Positions 44,901 to 53,564 are shown, counted from the first letter of the stretch. The stretch: 64,000 nucleotides of DNA from Sphingobium sp. WTD-1 (GCF_030128825.1 NZ_CP119127.1:1922001-1986000), one strand, 5' to 3'. A program made the numbers and translations. Notes: generated by a model not told the origin, from the sequence alone.

Positions 44901-45437
44901 TTCCCCCGTCAGGGCGGCGGCGATCTGCTCATCGCCATGAGCCTCGTCGGCCAGCCAGTCGCGAACATATCCGCGCAACTGGCCGAGATCGCGCAGGATC
45001 AGGTGTTGGATCGCCCTCTCGCCAGGAGACGCATTGAGGTCGCCCGCCGTCTCGTTGAACAGGGAATAGGCGACGGCCGAGAATCCAGCCAGATGATAGG
45101 CAGCGGCAGCGATGGTGCGGCGAAAACCGCGATCGGGTGATTCCGGATCGCCGTTGCGCACCAACGCCTCAAAAGCATTGGCAGCGCGCTCGAATGCCTT
45201 GCCGGTCAAGGGCGAAGCACCAGCCTGCGTCCGCAAGGCCATTGCGCCCCGAAGTAGGGCAAAGCCGTGTTCGGCAAGGTCCGTCTCGATCGTCGCGCCA
45301 AGTGGTGGCGCATTTGCCGGCAGCACGCCTTCTTCGCGCATCAACGACCAGGCCGCGCCGCGATAGAGGAGACGACCGAGAATGCCGTCAACCGTCGCTG
45401 TCGCCAGGAATGCGGTCAGTTCGTCAATCGTCTCCAA
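41934..45437 (-). CDS. hamB: HamB-like superfamily 2 helicase
   Basis: A 1167-residue DEAD/DEAH-type helicase. Motif I ALPTSAGKTRVAEIAAL lies near residue 310, motif II IVLDEGHMIGPSE, motif III CLSAILPSGDELDDL and motif VI region NVAGRAGRAFVD. Large N-terminal (300 residues) and C-terminal (400 residues) helical domains surround it. A Glu/Asp stretch (EYDDGDDDDEDGGDDEEETI) lies near residue 770. With an adjoining DUF1837 HamA-like gene this is the two-gene Hachiman/AbpAB architecture, in which the helicase senses aberrant DNA and releases the HamA nuclease. The TTG start at 45437 lies within hamA (14-base overlap). Confidence 0.82.
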   Translation of the reverse strand: METIDELTAFLATATVDGILGRLLYRGAAWSLMREEGVLPANAPPLGATIETDLAEHGFALLRGAMALRTQAGASPLTGKAFERAANAFEALVRNGDPESPDRGFRRTIAAAAYHLAGFSAVAYSLFNETAGDLNASPGERAIQHLILRDLGQLRGYVRDWLADEAHGDEQIAAALTGEEPDIDEAISTILNTTICRALAHFDFALETGEPEPIEIARALLGTAVSLAGNAENVPLWWISNLCRHLIDDLWQHSLHQTLPTDPPEGTEEKYPDLRRLFISSLYARKTSEVELWPSQREAAQRSTDVTDDLVVALPTSAGKTRVAEIAALMTLSSERRVLIVTPLRALSAQTERSFRKTFAPLGFSVSSLYGSSGLSAGDEDALRSREIIIATPEKLDFALRSDPSLIDDVGLIVLDEGHMIGPSEREIRYETLVQRLLRRADAGERRMVCLSAILPSGDELDDLTAWIRADEPGEPVRSDWRPTRQRFGALTWRGKDALLRLDLDEAGPFLDKFVLEKPALGKEKKPYPRKNSHLALFAAWEFASQGKRTLIFSTQANWVESYGKQVVDLCKRGYLDSLLEDEAWIARALEVGKEWLGEDHPAVACLKAGVAVHHGRLPSPFLRELEALLSEGVLKVIVASPTLSQGLNLNAAVLLVPALYRASEKIKGEEFANVAGRAGRAFVDVEGLIVHVMFDKIDWRKREWKKLVASAKARTLKSGLIQIVAEILDRLSREGVLDRHDAWEYLANAREAWRSPAEEAAVAERLAAGAEYDDGDDDDEDGGDDEEETIDEEPLSQIVERLDATVFGLIEALDADRADLPKLLDEALKGSLWARQIAREDEDIAPLHIKIFEARADLIWKTTTAQARRGHFAMGVGLEAGLTIDAMADELAELLDRADEAALGGDIDELVDSLGGLGDRLLFMRPFIPDKANALPANWKAILRSWVSGEDVANIGPQNMRAVEDAFTYRLVWALEAVRTRRMSLGWSPDTVAGGAAAAVETGVPQFMMSMLIRAGLPSRRAAMAAVEDAKPVFVTPAEMRAWLESDEITAYTDAGDWPTPDTAALWARFRTEALSGGIQKWSVEHYKRLLDIAVAPPAGLYRIVTDEGDGRTWLTTPDYQRVAAFKKAAVDPKPSLFSGRLPGNTRLVEALRVGRGKLRWPQADA

Positions 45438-46206
45438 GGTCTTCCGCCTCCTGGTACATGGCTGCGATGAAGTCCTGATGATCTTCGACGTGAATGTTCA
45501 GGACATAGTGGTCGCGATTGGTCCCCGTGGCATCGAGATCGACTTTTAGCGAAGCGTGCGGGCCGTTGCCCGACACTGTGAAGAGCATATGATCGATGCG
45601 ATCGGCACGAAGGGACTTCAGGCCCACCTCGTCACGCAGGCTGCGCCCCAATGCGTTGTCGTCCGGGTCATTGCTCTCCAATAGGCGGTTGGCGACAAAG
45701 AGCAGGGAATCGGGCGTGCAGCGGCCGTTGTCGCGGTCAAGCACCTTGCGGGCGCTCGTGACCGTGGCCTTGCCGAGCACCTTGTTGCTTTTGGCTTCGC
45801 CTTTCAGGAGCCATAGCTTTTCGCCAGCCGCATCGTATCCCGCGCCGATAAAATCGTCGCCGCGCATCGCCATGTTGCGACCATCCTTGTAGCGGAGGCG
45901 GCGAACGGGAACGCGAAGGCCGATTTCTTCCTCGACCAGTTCGGTCGCGAGAATTTCACCAAGATCGCCGGAGCGTCCCTTGGGTGTCTGGGGCATTGCC
46001 GCGCCGAGGATTTTTGCCGCGACCTTGTAGCCGAGCCGCTCCACGTCTTCGGCAATGCGTTCCAGTCGGTCGTAATGTGAGCGGATCGTCTCGGTGAGGA
46101 CATCGCGAATTTCGTCGCGCCCACCGTCTTTCTCGACATAAGTCCAATAGTGCTTTCGCTTGTCTTTGTTCTTGGTGGCATCGCACCAGCTTTCATACAG
46201 GCCCAT
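45424..46206 (-). CDS. hamA: HamA-like DUF1837 nuclease
   Basis: A 260-residue protein. The PD-(D/E)xK-type core is visible: GDLGEILATELV with Glu84, MRGDDFIGAGYD with Asp117/118, and WLLKGEAKSNK with Glu137-x-Lys139. This is the arrangement known for HamA/AbpA, the effector nuclease of Hachiman. The ATG at 46206 follows AAAGGAGG and is preferred over a start 14 codons upstream. Overlaps hamB at its 3' end and the ATPase gene at its 5' end (14 bases each). DUF1837 is assigned by motif spacing and helicase partnership, not by a search. Confidence 0.8.
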   Translation of the reverse strand: MGLYESWCDATKNKDKRKHYWTYVEKDGGRDEIRDVLTETIRSHYDRLERIAEDVERLGYKVAAKILGAAMPQTPKGRSGDLGEILATELVEEEIGLRVPVRRLRYKDGRNMAMRGDDFIGAGYDAAGEKLWLLKGEAKSNKVLGKATVTSARKVLDRDNGRCTPDSLLFVANRLLESNDPDDNALGRSLRDEVGLKSLRADRIDHMLFTVSGNGPHASLKVDLDATGTNRDHYVLNIHVEDHQDFIAAMYQEAEDLGDD

Positions 46207-47464
46207 GCGATCCTCCTTTGGCTGTTTTGTTCGTTGGCGCTTCTCCATCCCAAAGGCTCGACAATGGTGCCGCTGCTAGCCTGTCGCCGAACGGCACGAC
46301 ATCCACGCTATCATAGAGGACTACGCCGAAAGCAAAGCGATCTCCGCACGCTTCGGCCAAAGCGCGCAGCCCCCCGAAATCACCAGCCTTCACCGTAGCG
46401 CTGGCCTTCACCTCGATCCCGACAATCATGCCGTCATCGCGCTCCAGCACGATGTCCACCTCGCGCATGTCTCGATCGCGGAAATGATGTGGAGTCAGCC
46501 GCAGGTCCGAGGCGCTCATCAGCTTCAGAGTTTCCGAGAAGACGAAGCTTTCGAGAAGCGCGCCGAATGGTCCGCGATCAGCCTTCACCCTGTCGAAGGT
46601 CAGACCGCGCACGGTCGCCAGCAAGCCGGAGTCGAGGAAGTGCAGCTTGGGCGTCTTGGCGATGCGTTTCAGAGTATTGGTAAACCAGGGTTGCACGGTT
46701 GAGACCAGGAACACTTGTTCGAGCAGCCCGACATAGCGCTGCCCCGTCTTGTGGGTGACGCCGATGCCAGCGGCAAACTGGGAATAGTTGACCAGCTGTC
46801 CTGAGTGCTCGGCCAGCAGCCGCACGAATTTCGGTAACTCAGTCAGTTTCTCGATGTCCGCGATGTCGCGCAGGTCGCGCGTCAGGATCGACGTAAGATA
46901 GGATCGCAACCAATCCTGCCGCCGTCGCTCGTTGTCACGACTGATGGCTTCGGGAAAACCACCGAGCAGGACGAGTTGGACCAAATCGTCACCGACGATA
47001 GCATTCCGCTGACTCCGGAGCTTTCCTTCGAACAGCCGTTCCAGAAAATTTGGCGTTCGGCCTTCCACCTCGGCCTTGGCCAATGGCAGCATCTGAATGG
47101 TTTCCATCCGTCCAGCCAGGCTATCGGCGATGCGCGGCAAGGTCAGCACGTTCGCCGAACCCGTCAGCAGGAATCGTCCCGGCCGATAGTCCTCATCGAC
47201 CGTCTTTTTGATCGCTAACAGCAAGTCGGGCGCGCGTTGGATCTCGTCGATGATGGCTTGATCCAGCCCCCGGATGAAACCGGCCGGATCGGATTGGGCG
47301 GCTGCAAGAACCGTTTGATCGTCCAGCGTGATATAGGTTCGGCCAGCCTCGCCCATCTTGCGGACGAGCGTGGTCTTACCGGCCCGGCGCGGTCCTACGA
47401 TCAGGACCACGGGCGTATCCGAAAGGGCTTCTTCCGCCCGTCGTTCTACAAACCGTCCGTACAT
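46193..47464 (-). CDS. DUF4143 AAA ATPase opening the defence operon
   Basis: 423 residues. Walker A is VVLIVGPRRAGKTTLVRKMG and Walker B FIRGLDQAIIDEIQRAP; sensor residues follow in RFLLTGSANVL. The C-terminal DUF4143 part includes LRDIADIEKLTELPKFVRLL, a winged-helix region, and a PD-(D/E)xK-like strand (DIVLERDDGMIVGIEVKASA) with a Glu-x-Lys. Such ATPases are common orphan genes near defence and toxin loci. ATG 47464 has GGAG five bases ahead. It precedes hamA with overlap, so it is likely co-translated; no reported Hachiman system requires it as far as I know. Confidence 0.82.
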   Translation of the reverse strand: MYGRFVERRAEEALSDTPVVLIVGPRRAGKTTLVRKMGEAGRTYITLDDQTVLAAAQSDPAGFIRGLDQAIIDEIQRAPDLLLAIKKTVDEDYRPGRFLLTGSANVLTLPRIADSLAGRMETIQMLPLAKAEVEGRTPNFLERLFEGKLRSQRNAIVGDDLVQLVLLGGFPEAISRDNERRRQDWLRSYLTSILTRDLRDIADIEKLTELPKFVRLLAEHSGQLVNYSQFAAGIGVTHKTGQRYVGLLEQVFLVSTVQPWFTNTLKRIAKTPKLHFLDSGLLATVRGLTFDRVKADRGPFGALLESFVFSETLKLMSASDLRLTPHHFRDRDMREVDIVLERDDGMIVGIEVKASATVKAGDFGGLRALAEACGDRFAFGVVLYDSVDVVPFGDRLAAAPLSSLWDGEAPTNKTAKGGSHGPV

Positions 47465-47632
47465 GCCAACTCCGAGACTTAGCAGATTGAGACTATCTGC
47501 TTCGGCAGATTGGGAGTCAATGGCCCGCATATTGGTAATCACAAGACCGCGATTCGGGATGGATGGGGAACCTGCGGTCGAGCCACGGTCTCGACCGACC
47601 CCTTCTGCGGGGACACCCCGCAACGCCCCGAG

Positions 47633-47985
47633 ACGATACGGCGATCAGGGTCTCATGAGCATCGGCATCGAAGGCTTCGCACCCTGATCCGGTTTTTCTC
47701 CCGGCTCCCGCTGGCGCTCACGCCGGGCCGGTTGCTTGGGGGCGCCGCCCCCTGGCGCGGTCAAGGGTGAAGCGCGGCAAGCCGCGCCGGCCGGGGTGGT
47801 CTCCCCGACCTTCCGCGCGGATGCGATGTTCAGCACATCCGTCATGACGGACATCCGCTTGTGCAGGTCGGGTGATCCCCCTCCACCCCGGCCGCCCTGG
47901 CCCTTGCACCCCCCGGTCTCGCCGACGGGCAGGGTTTCAGCGCGGCGCTTCGCTGCGCGAAACCCAAGCCTATAGGAGACAGACC
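47633..47985 (+). promoter_or_regulatory. Long structured leader before the ParB-like gene (copy 1)
   Basis: A 350-base gene-free stretch similar to 54012-54332. Shared blocks: ACGGCGATCAGG near the left end, a stem whose arms CCCGG/CCGGG frame CCCGCTGGCGCTCA, and GGTGATCCCCCTCC before a GGAGACAGA ribosome-site block. Further hairpins: 47738-47752 and GCGCGGC-AA-GCCGCGC at 47772-47787. It may be a structured 5' UTR or a single-stranded-DNA promoter. The remaining 47465-47632 bases hold the promoter side of the minus-strand defence operon. Confidence 0.5.
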
Positions 47986-48086
47986 ATGACGACCACTGCC
48001 AATGATACCGCCGCCACTCCGGTTGTTGCGACCGTGACCGGCGCGGACGTGTTCATCCTGATCTTCCCCCGTAAAAGTGGACGGGG

Positions 48087-48947
48087 TTAAGCCGCTTTGC
48101 GCTCGGCCTCAGCGGGGCTGATATAGCCCAGTGCTGAGTGCAGGCGATGGGGATTGTAGAAGCCCTCGATGTATCCGAACAGGTCTCGCCGCGCCTGGTC
48201 TCGGGTGGCGTAGACGCGGTGATGAACGCGTTCGGTCTTGAGGGTGTGGAAGAAGCTCTCCATCGGGGCATTGTCCCAGCAGTCGCCCTTTCGGCTCATC
48301 GACGGGGTGATGCCGGATCGGGCCAGGGCTGATCGATAGGCTTCGGCTGCGTATTGGATGCCCCGGTCCGAATGATGGATCAGGCCGGGCGCGGGGCGCT
48401 GACGTTCGACGGCCATGTTGAGGGCGTCGAGGGCGATCTCGGTGTGCAGGGTCTGGCGCATGGACCAGCCCACGATCTTGCGGGTGTGCAGGTCGAGGAT
48501 GGCGGCGAGATAGAGCCAGCCTTCGCCGGTCGGGATGTAGGTGAGGTCGGCAAGCCAGACCTGGTTGGGCGCCGCCGCCTCGAAGTTCCGGGCCAGCCTG
48601 TTGGGCGCGATGGGATAACCGTGGCGGCTGTTCGTCGTCCGGGCGCGACGCGGCAAGGCCGCCAAGCCCCGCAGGCCGGCGCGGCGCATCAGCCGCTCCA
48701 CGCGGGATCGACCGACCCGACGCCCATGCCGCCGCAGGGTGGCGTGAACGCGCGGCGAGCCGTAACAGCCGCTGCTCTCCGCATGGATCAGCCGGATATC
48801 CTCGGTCAGCTCGCGATTGGCGACAGACCGCTGGCTCTCGGGGCGACCGCGCCAGGCGTAGTAACCGCTGGCCGACAAGCCCAGGACCGCGCACATCACG
48901 CGAACCGGCCAGACCTGACGATGCTCATCGACGAACCCGAACTTCAT
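48087..48947 (-). CDS. IS3-family transposase OrfB (integrase domain)
   Basis: 286 residues from ATG 48947. HTH_21-like part (ELTEDIRLIHAESSGCYGSP), then the DDE core: VWLADLTYIPTGEGW (Asp), GLIHHSDRGIQY (Asp) and DCWDNAPMESFFHTLKTE (Glu). ATG overlaps the OrfA stop by 4 bases; the OrfA-OrfB fusion made by -1 slippage on the A7 run is the active transposase in this family. Intact. Confidence 0.93.
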   Translation of the reverse strand: MKFGFVDEHRQVWPVRVMCAVLGLSASGYYAWRGRPESQRSVANRELTEDIRLIHAESSGCYGSPRVHATLRRHGRRVGRSRVERLMRRAGLRGLAALPRRARTTNSRHGYPIAPNRLARNFEAAAPNQVWLADLTYIPTGEGWLYLAAILDLHTRKIVGWSMRQTLHTEIALDALNMAVERQRPAPGLIHHSDRGIQYAAEAYRSALARSGITPSMSRKGDCWDNAPMESFFHTLKTERVHHRVYATRDQARRDLFGYIEGFYNPHRLHSALGYISPAEAERKAA

Positions 48948-49258
48948 CGGGAGGCCGCTCCGAAGATGAGCGCGGCTTTTTTTAGGATGTCCCGCTCCAT
49001 CCGCAGCTGACCGTTCTCTCGCCGCAACCGGGCCACCTCCGCCGCCAGATCCGACGGCGACGGGGACGACGCCTGCGTTGTGGGGCGCCGCGACGCCCCC
49101 GTCGCCTGCACCCCGAACTGCGTCATCCATCGACGAAGCACCGTCTCGTGCAGCCCAAGCTCGCGGGCCACCGCCCCGACGCTCAGGCCGCCGTTGGCGA
49201 CGCGGTCAACGGCCTCGCGCTTGAAAGAATCCGGAAAGTTCCGGCGTTGAACACTCAT
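48944..49258 (-). CDS. IS3-family transposase OrfA (HTH)
   Basis: 104 residues: helix-turn-helix NGGLSVGAVARELGLHETVL and a leucine-zipper-like helix (LAAEVARLRRENGQLRMERD, ILKKAAL). The slip site lies at the ILKK codons near its end. Binds the IS ends. Intact. Confidence 0.92.
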   Translation of the reverse strand: MSVQRRNFPDSFKREAVDRVANGGLSVGAVARELGLHETVLRRWMTQFGVQATGASRRPTTQASSPSPSDLAAEVARLRRENGQLRMERDILKKAALIFGAASR

Positions 49259-51440
49259 CAGACACTCCTCTCCAGCTCCGAAAAGCTAGCATGGGTGTCC
49301 ACCAAACCGAGGGAGGATCATCCCGCTCAACAAGCTCAAGAAGCATCCGAACAACGCCCGCAAGACGCCGCACAGCGAGGCCTCCATCGAAGCGAAGGCG
49401 GCGAGCATTCACGCCAAGGGCATCCTGCAGAACCTCGTGGTGGAGCCGGAGCTTGATTCGGAGGGAGCCGCGACCGGCTTCTATCTGGTCAGCATCGGGG
49501 AAGGCCGCAGGCTGGCGCAGTTGCTGCGCGTGAAGCGCAAGCAGATCAAGAAGACGGAGGCCATCCGCTGCGTCATCGACACCGTGAACGACGCCAGCGA
49601 AATCAGTCTGGACGAGAATGTCACCCGCGAAGACCTCTCGCCCGCCGACCAGTTCGAGCGCTTCCGCGAGTTGGCCGAAACGCGCGGTTGGGGCGCGGAG
49701 GAAATCGCGGCTCGGTTCGGCGTGACGGCGCATGTCGTGCGCCAGCGGATGCGTCTGGGCGCGGTCAGCCCCAAGCTGATGCAGGTCTACCGTGACGGTG
49801 GCCTGACCTTGGAGCAGTTGATGGCCTTCGCCATCGTGGACGATCCGGCCCGGCAGGAGCAGGTCTATGAGAACCTGTCTTGGAACAAGGAGCCTTCGAC
49901 CATCCGCCGCGACCTGACCCGGATGCACATCGCGGCGACGGATCGGCGGGCGGTCTTCGTCGGCGCGGAGGCCTATACCGAAGCGGGTGGCGTGATCCTG
50001 CGCGACCTTTTCACCGAGGATCGCGGCGGCTTCTATGAGGATGCGGCGTTGCTGGACCGGCTGGTCATCGAGAAGCTGGAGGGTGCCGCAGAGAGCGTGA
50101 AGGCCGAAGAAGGCTGGAAATGGGCGGATTTCCATATCGACTATCCGCACGGCAACGGCCTGCGCCGCACCTATCCGCATCCGGTAGCGCTATCGGAGGA
50201 AGACGAGGCCGCCTATGCCGCCGCGCAGGGCGAATACGACGCGCTGACCGAGCAGTTTGACAGCGCCGAGGAATTGCCCGAGGACGTGGACCAGCGGTTC
50301 GGGGAGTTGGAGGCCGAGATCGAGCGTATCGACGCGCTTCGCCATGCCTATGAAGCGGACGAGATCGCGCGGGGCGGTGTGTTCGTCATCCTCTCCCATG
50401 ACGGCGAAGCCCGCATTGAGCGCGGCTTTATCCGGGCCGAGGACGAGAAGCCGGGACCCGAAGGCGATGTGGACGGTGACAGCGGCAGCGTGGTGGACGG
50501 CGTTCGCGTCAACAGCGATGGCGAGATCATCGAGGATGGCGACCATGACAAGGACGGCCACTCGGTTCCCGTGTCGGAGGCCGAGGACGAGGACGCCGGG
50601 GATGCGGGCAAGCCGCTGTCGGACCTTCTTATCCGTGACCTGACCTCGCACCGGACGCTGGGCCTTCGCCTTGCCTTGGGCGAGCAGCCGGACATGGCGC
50701 TGATCGCCGTCACCCATGCGCTGGCGGTGCAGACCTTCTATCGCGGCGTGGATGCCGCCTGCCTCGAAATCCGCCCGACCAGCAGCTTCCTTGCATCCCA
50801 TGCGGACGGGATCGAGGACACCGCGGCGGGGAAGACGCTGGCGGATCGTCACGCCGGATGGGCGGCGGACATGCCGCGCGATGTTGCGGACCTGTGGGAC
50901 TTCGTTGCCGGTCTGGACCATGCCAGCGTCATGGCGCTGTTCGCCCATTGTGCCTCGCTCACCGTCAACGCGGTCAAGCAGCCTTGGGAGCGCAAGCCCC
51001 ACGCCCATGCGACGGCGGAGAAGCTGGCGACGGCGGTGGCGCTCGACATGACGGCGCACTGGACGCCCACGGTGCGAACCTATCTCGGTCGCGTCACCAA
51101 GGCGCATATCCTCGCCGCCGTGCGGGAAGCCGTCAGTACGCGGCGGCGGAGCGGATCGCGGGCTTGAAGAAGACGGACATGGCGGAGGCTGCCGAACAGC
51201 TTCTGGCCGGAACCGGCTGGCTTCCCGCCGCCCTGCGCACGGCGCGGCCCGCGTGGCTGGACCAGCAGCAGGACGGCGACGCCTTCCAGATCGCCGCCGA
51301 GTGAGGAAAGGGCCGGGATCGCACCAGCGGTCCCGGCCTTCCATCCCGCCAAAATTCCGGTCGCGCGGTATCCACCGCGCGACCGGCTGACCTCGACTGT
51401 CCGATGACGACGACCGTCATCGGCGCTATGGAGACCCATC

Positions 51441-51863
51441 ATGATCGCCGTGATGTTGATGAGCGTAGCCCTGATCACAGGACTGTGCGTCCTGGCCTAT
51501 ACGCTCGCCGTCTATGCGCTGCCCTTCATGCTCGCCATTGAAGCGGCGCGTTTCGCCTACGCCACCGGCTCCAGCCTGATCGGTGCGGGCCTCGTCGGCC
51601 TCGTCGCCGGGGCCGCAGCCTATGGCTTGCTGGTGTTCGCTTTCGCCTCGCTGCGCTCGCCGGTGCTGCGCATGATTGTGGCGCTGGTCTTCGCCGCGCC
51701 CGCTGCCGTCGCGGGCTACGCCCTTGTCTACGGCGTCACGCGCGAGGCCGTGCCGTCCGAAGTCTGGCGGCAAATCTTCTGCATCATCGGCGGTGGGTTC
51801 GTCGGGGCGTCGGCCCTATTGCGGTTGGTAGCAACAGCATCGCCAATTCATAGCCGAGACTGA
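51441..51863 (+). CDS. Conserved membrane protein of the element backbone
   Basis: 140 residues with about four hydrophobic helices (VALITGLCVLAYTLAVYALP, AGLVGLVAGAAAYGLLVFAF, MIVALVFAAPAAVAGYALVY, then FCIIGGGFVGASALLRLVA). ATG 51441 follows GGAG. It lies 136 bases after the ParB-like gene. No motif gives a function; unnamed membrane proteins of this size are usual in such backbones. Confidence 0.6.
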   Translation: MIAVMLMSVALITGLCVLAYTLAVYALPFMLAIEAARFAYATGSSLIGAGLVGLVAGAAAYGLLVFAFASLRSPVLRMIVALVFAAPAAVAGYALVYGVTREAVPSEVWRQIFCIIGGGFVGASALLRLVATASPIHSRD

Positions 51864-51924
51864 AACGTTCTTTGATTGATGCTACGATTGCTCAAGACGA
51901 TCACCGAATGAAAGATGTTTTCTC

Positions 51925-52422
51925 GTGTTAAAGAGACTGTCAGACCTCAATCTGCCTGATCCATATTTTTCAGGAATTGCCGGATTTATCGGCTCCACAC
52001 TTGAAGAATTGCACTCGGATATGTGCGCATTCGAGCTTTCTGTCGCGCTTCCAGAGTCGGTCCGACGATCTCACGACGCCATTCGACACGCCTACATCTA
52101 TGCCTATTTTTCGTATGATCTTCTGACTATGGCCGCGAGTCAGACATTCCCCTGCCTTGAACTCACTCTGCGCGAGCGGATCGGCTACCAGTTCGCCAAC
52201 CGTGTGGACAAAAAGGGAAGGCCACGCCCGGCCATGCTCGACGAGTTACTGAAATCGGCCAAGGAGCAGAATCTGATTTCTTCGGAAATCGAATATCTAA
52301 GCAAGATGCGCAATATGTTTGCTCACGGAAGCGATACCGTACTGAACCCTCCCATGTTTTTGACCACCTTTGAAATCGTCACCAACATCATCCGGGAACT
52401 CTACCCCAGCGAACAGGTGTAA
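51925..52422 (+). CDS. Hypothetical 165-residue helical protein with HEPN-like RNMFAHG motif
   Basis: GTG start. The protein is helical (SVRRSHDAIRHAYIYAYFSY, LLTMAASQTFPCLELTLRER) with the segment YLSKMRNMFAHGSDT near the C-terminus, resembling the R-N-x-x-x-H active-site pattern of Apea-like HEPN proteins. Its codon use is less GC-rich than the backbone genes, which suggests cargo. Function unknown; could be a stand-alone HEPN effector. Confidence 0.5.
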   Translation: MLKRLSDLNLPDPYFSGIAGFIGSTLEELHSDMCAFELSVALPESVRRSHDAIRHAYIYAYFSYDLLTMAASQTFPCLELTLRERIGYQFANRVDKKGRPRPAMLDELLKSAKEQNLISSEIEYLSKMRNMFAHGSDTVLNPPMFLTTFEIVTNIIRELYPSEQV

Positions 52423-53179
52423 TTGACGTTCCCTTGATAGGTCAGGTTTGGCGTTGCCCTGCGGGCCGCGCTTTCGGCTGCGCCGGAACCACGCCAAGGG
52501 CGCGTTTCCGCCATTCGGCTTCAATCGCTAACGCGAAGAGCGGCAGTGGATGGCCGTTCCGATGATGAGGCCCCGCTCGGGCGAGCCGGGCTTCTAGAGA
52601 TATCCGGTCACAGTAGCAGCGGCGGGACCATGAGAGCGGGTCTCCGTTCTCGGCATCGACACCCTCGGCCGGGTAGCGCGTTGGGAAGCTCAAATCGCCG
52701 TTGGCGAGAATGGTCACGTTGCTCAGCGGGTGATCGTCTCCAGCTTGCCAATGCCGGCGCTTCGAAGAGGATGAAGATTTTGAAGCAACCACGTCTGCTC
52801 GTGGACCATGGACTGGCCTTGCCGTCGAAGGTCAGGGGCAGGTTGACCCGACCGACAGTTGTCCACCGTTCTCATGTCTGGCGCGGAGGCCGACCGTCAC
52901 CAAATATCATGTCCCTCTGATTCCCTGTCAGCCACACCCACGGCGTCCTCGAATGGATTGGGTCTGACCGAAGACCGGCTGCGCCTCGCTCGGCTTCCCG
53001 CAACGGCCGTCGCCAGCTTTTTTCCGCCGCCTTCGGCTTTGCATCGCGAAGCAAAAAAGCCGTCGCCGTCCGCCTTCCACTGCGTTGCAGCCCTACGGGT
53101 GCGGGGCCGATCGTCCCCGGTCGCACGACCACCATCGAGGCCGCGATAGGCGCGGCCGGATGCGAAAAGGAACATGACA
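52423..53179. other. Gene-poor stretch with a hairpin in the DUF736 leader
   Basis: No gene I can support. A 116-codon minus-strand frame (52442-52792) has protein-like stretches (NVTILANGDLSFPTRYPAEG) but no recognised family. In 52930-53179, directly before DUF736, the arms GCTTTTTT (53016-53023) and AAAAAAGC (53053-53060) can pair, so this leader too is structured. Confidence 0.4.
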
Positions 53180-53497
53180 ATGGCGACCGTCGGCACCTTC
53201 ACCAAGAACGAAAACGGCGCGGGCTTCACCGGCGCGGTCAAGACCCTGACCCTCAACGTCAAGGCCAAGTTCGTCCCCACCGAGGGCGAAAGCGAGCGCG
53301 GCCCTGACTTCCGCATCTTCGCAGGGGCCACCGAGTTCGGCGCGGCCTGGAAGAAGACCGCCCGCGAGACGCAGCGCGAATATCTCTCCGTCAAGCTGGA
53401 CGATCCGAGCTTCCCCGCACCCATCTACGCCAACCTGGTCGAGGGCGAGGACGGCGAAGCCCATAACCTCATCTGGTCCCGCCGCAACGGCGACTGA
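53180..53497 (+). CDS. DUF736 protein (copy 1)
   Basis: 105 residues of the DUF736 family: [20 protein letters not shown] opening, [16 protein letters not shown], then [18 protein letters not shown] and [22 protein letters not shown]736 proteins are small beta-rich proteins carried by plasmids and conjugative elements; the function is not established. ATG 53180 has AAGGAA eight bases before it and fits the family start, so the ATG six bases upstream is not used. A second copy lies at 59818. Confidence 0.88.
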   Translation: MATVGTFTKNENGAGFTGAVKTLTLNVKAKFVPTEGESERGPDFRIFAGATEFGAAWKKTARETQREYLSVKLDDPSFPAPIYANLVEGEDGEAHNLIWSRRNGD

Positions 53498-53513
53498 AGC
53501 CGGACAGCTCCAG

Positions 53514-53539
53514 AAGCCCCGCTCGCCCGAGCGGGGCTT
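53514..53539. terminator. Rho-independent terminator after DUF736
   Basis: A 12-base perfect stem (AAGCCCCGCTCG with CGAGCGGGGCTT) with a 2-base loop, followed by T on the plus strand, in the gap between convergent genes ending at 53497 and 53565. It can serve both. Confidence 0.8.
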
Positions 53540-53564
53540 TGTCATGGTCATTGCCACCCCTGCC

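Larger units (their letters stand above)
48064..49315 (-). mobile_element. IS3-family insertion sequence (about 1252 bp)
   Basis: Two overlapping reading frames with a CTAAAAAAAG slip site. Ends share a TCCC-x-CG-N5-GTGGAC pattern (48065-48082 and its complement near 49297-49314). GATC at 48060-48063 and 49316-49319 is the target duplication (ATC alone is also possible). It splits the ParB-like gene. Confidence 0.85.
47986..51304 (+). pseudogene. ParB-like partition/nuclease gene broken by IS3 and a 3' frameshift
   Basis: ATG 47986 has GGAG seven bases ahead. The first 26 codons (MTTTANDTAATPVVATVTGA, DVFILI) lead into the IS3 element and continue after it as IPLNKLKKHPNNARKTPHSE. This is the ParB/sulfiredoxin N-terminal domain (GILQNLVVEPE, GEGRRLAQL), followed by the HTH EIAARFGVTAHVVRQRM. 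Removing the 1256 inserted bases restores the frame. A second lesion near 51137 (one base short) shifts the end; the expected tail AERIAGLKKTDMAEAAEQLL continues in another frame to 51304. The intact gene would encode about 690 residues. This ParB-N protein is common in conjugative-element backbones. Confidence 0.85.

Noticed and set aside
52442..52792. A 116-codon minus-strand gene
   Set aside because: Some protein-like stretches, but no family, no coupling to neighbours and no strong ribosome site; left as uncertain text in the gap.
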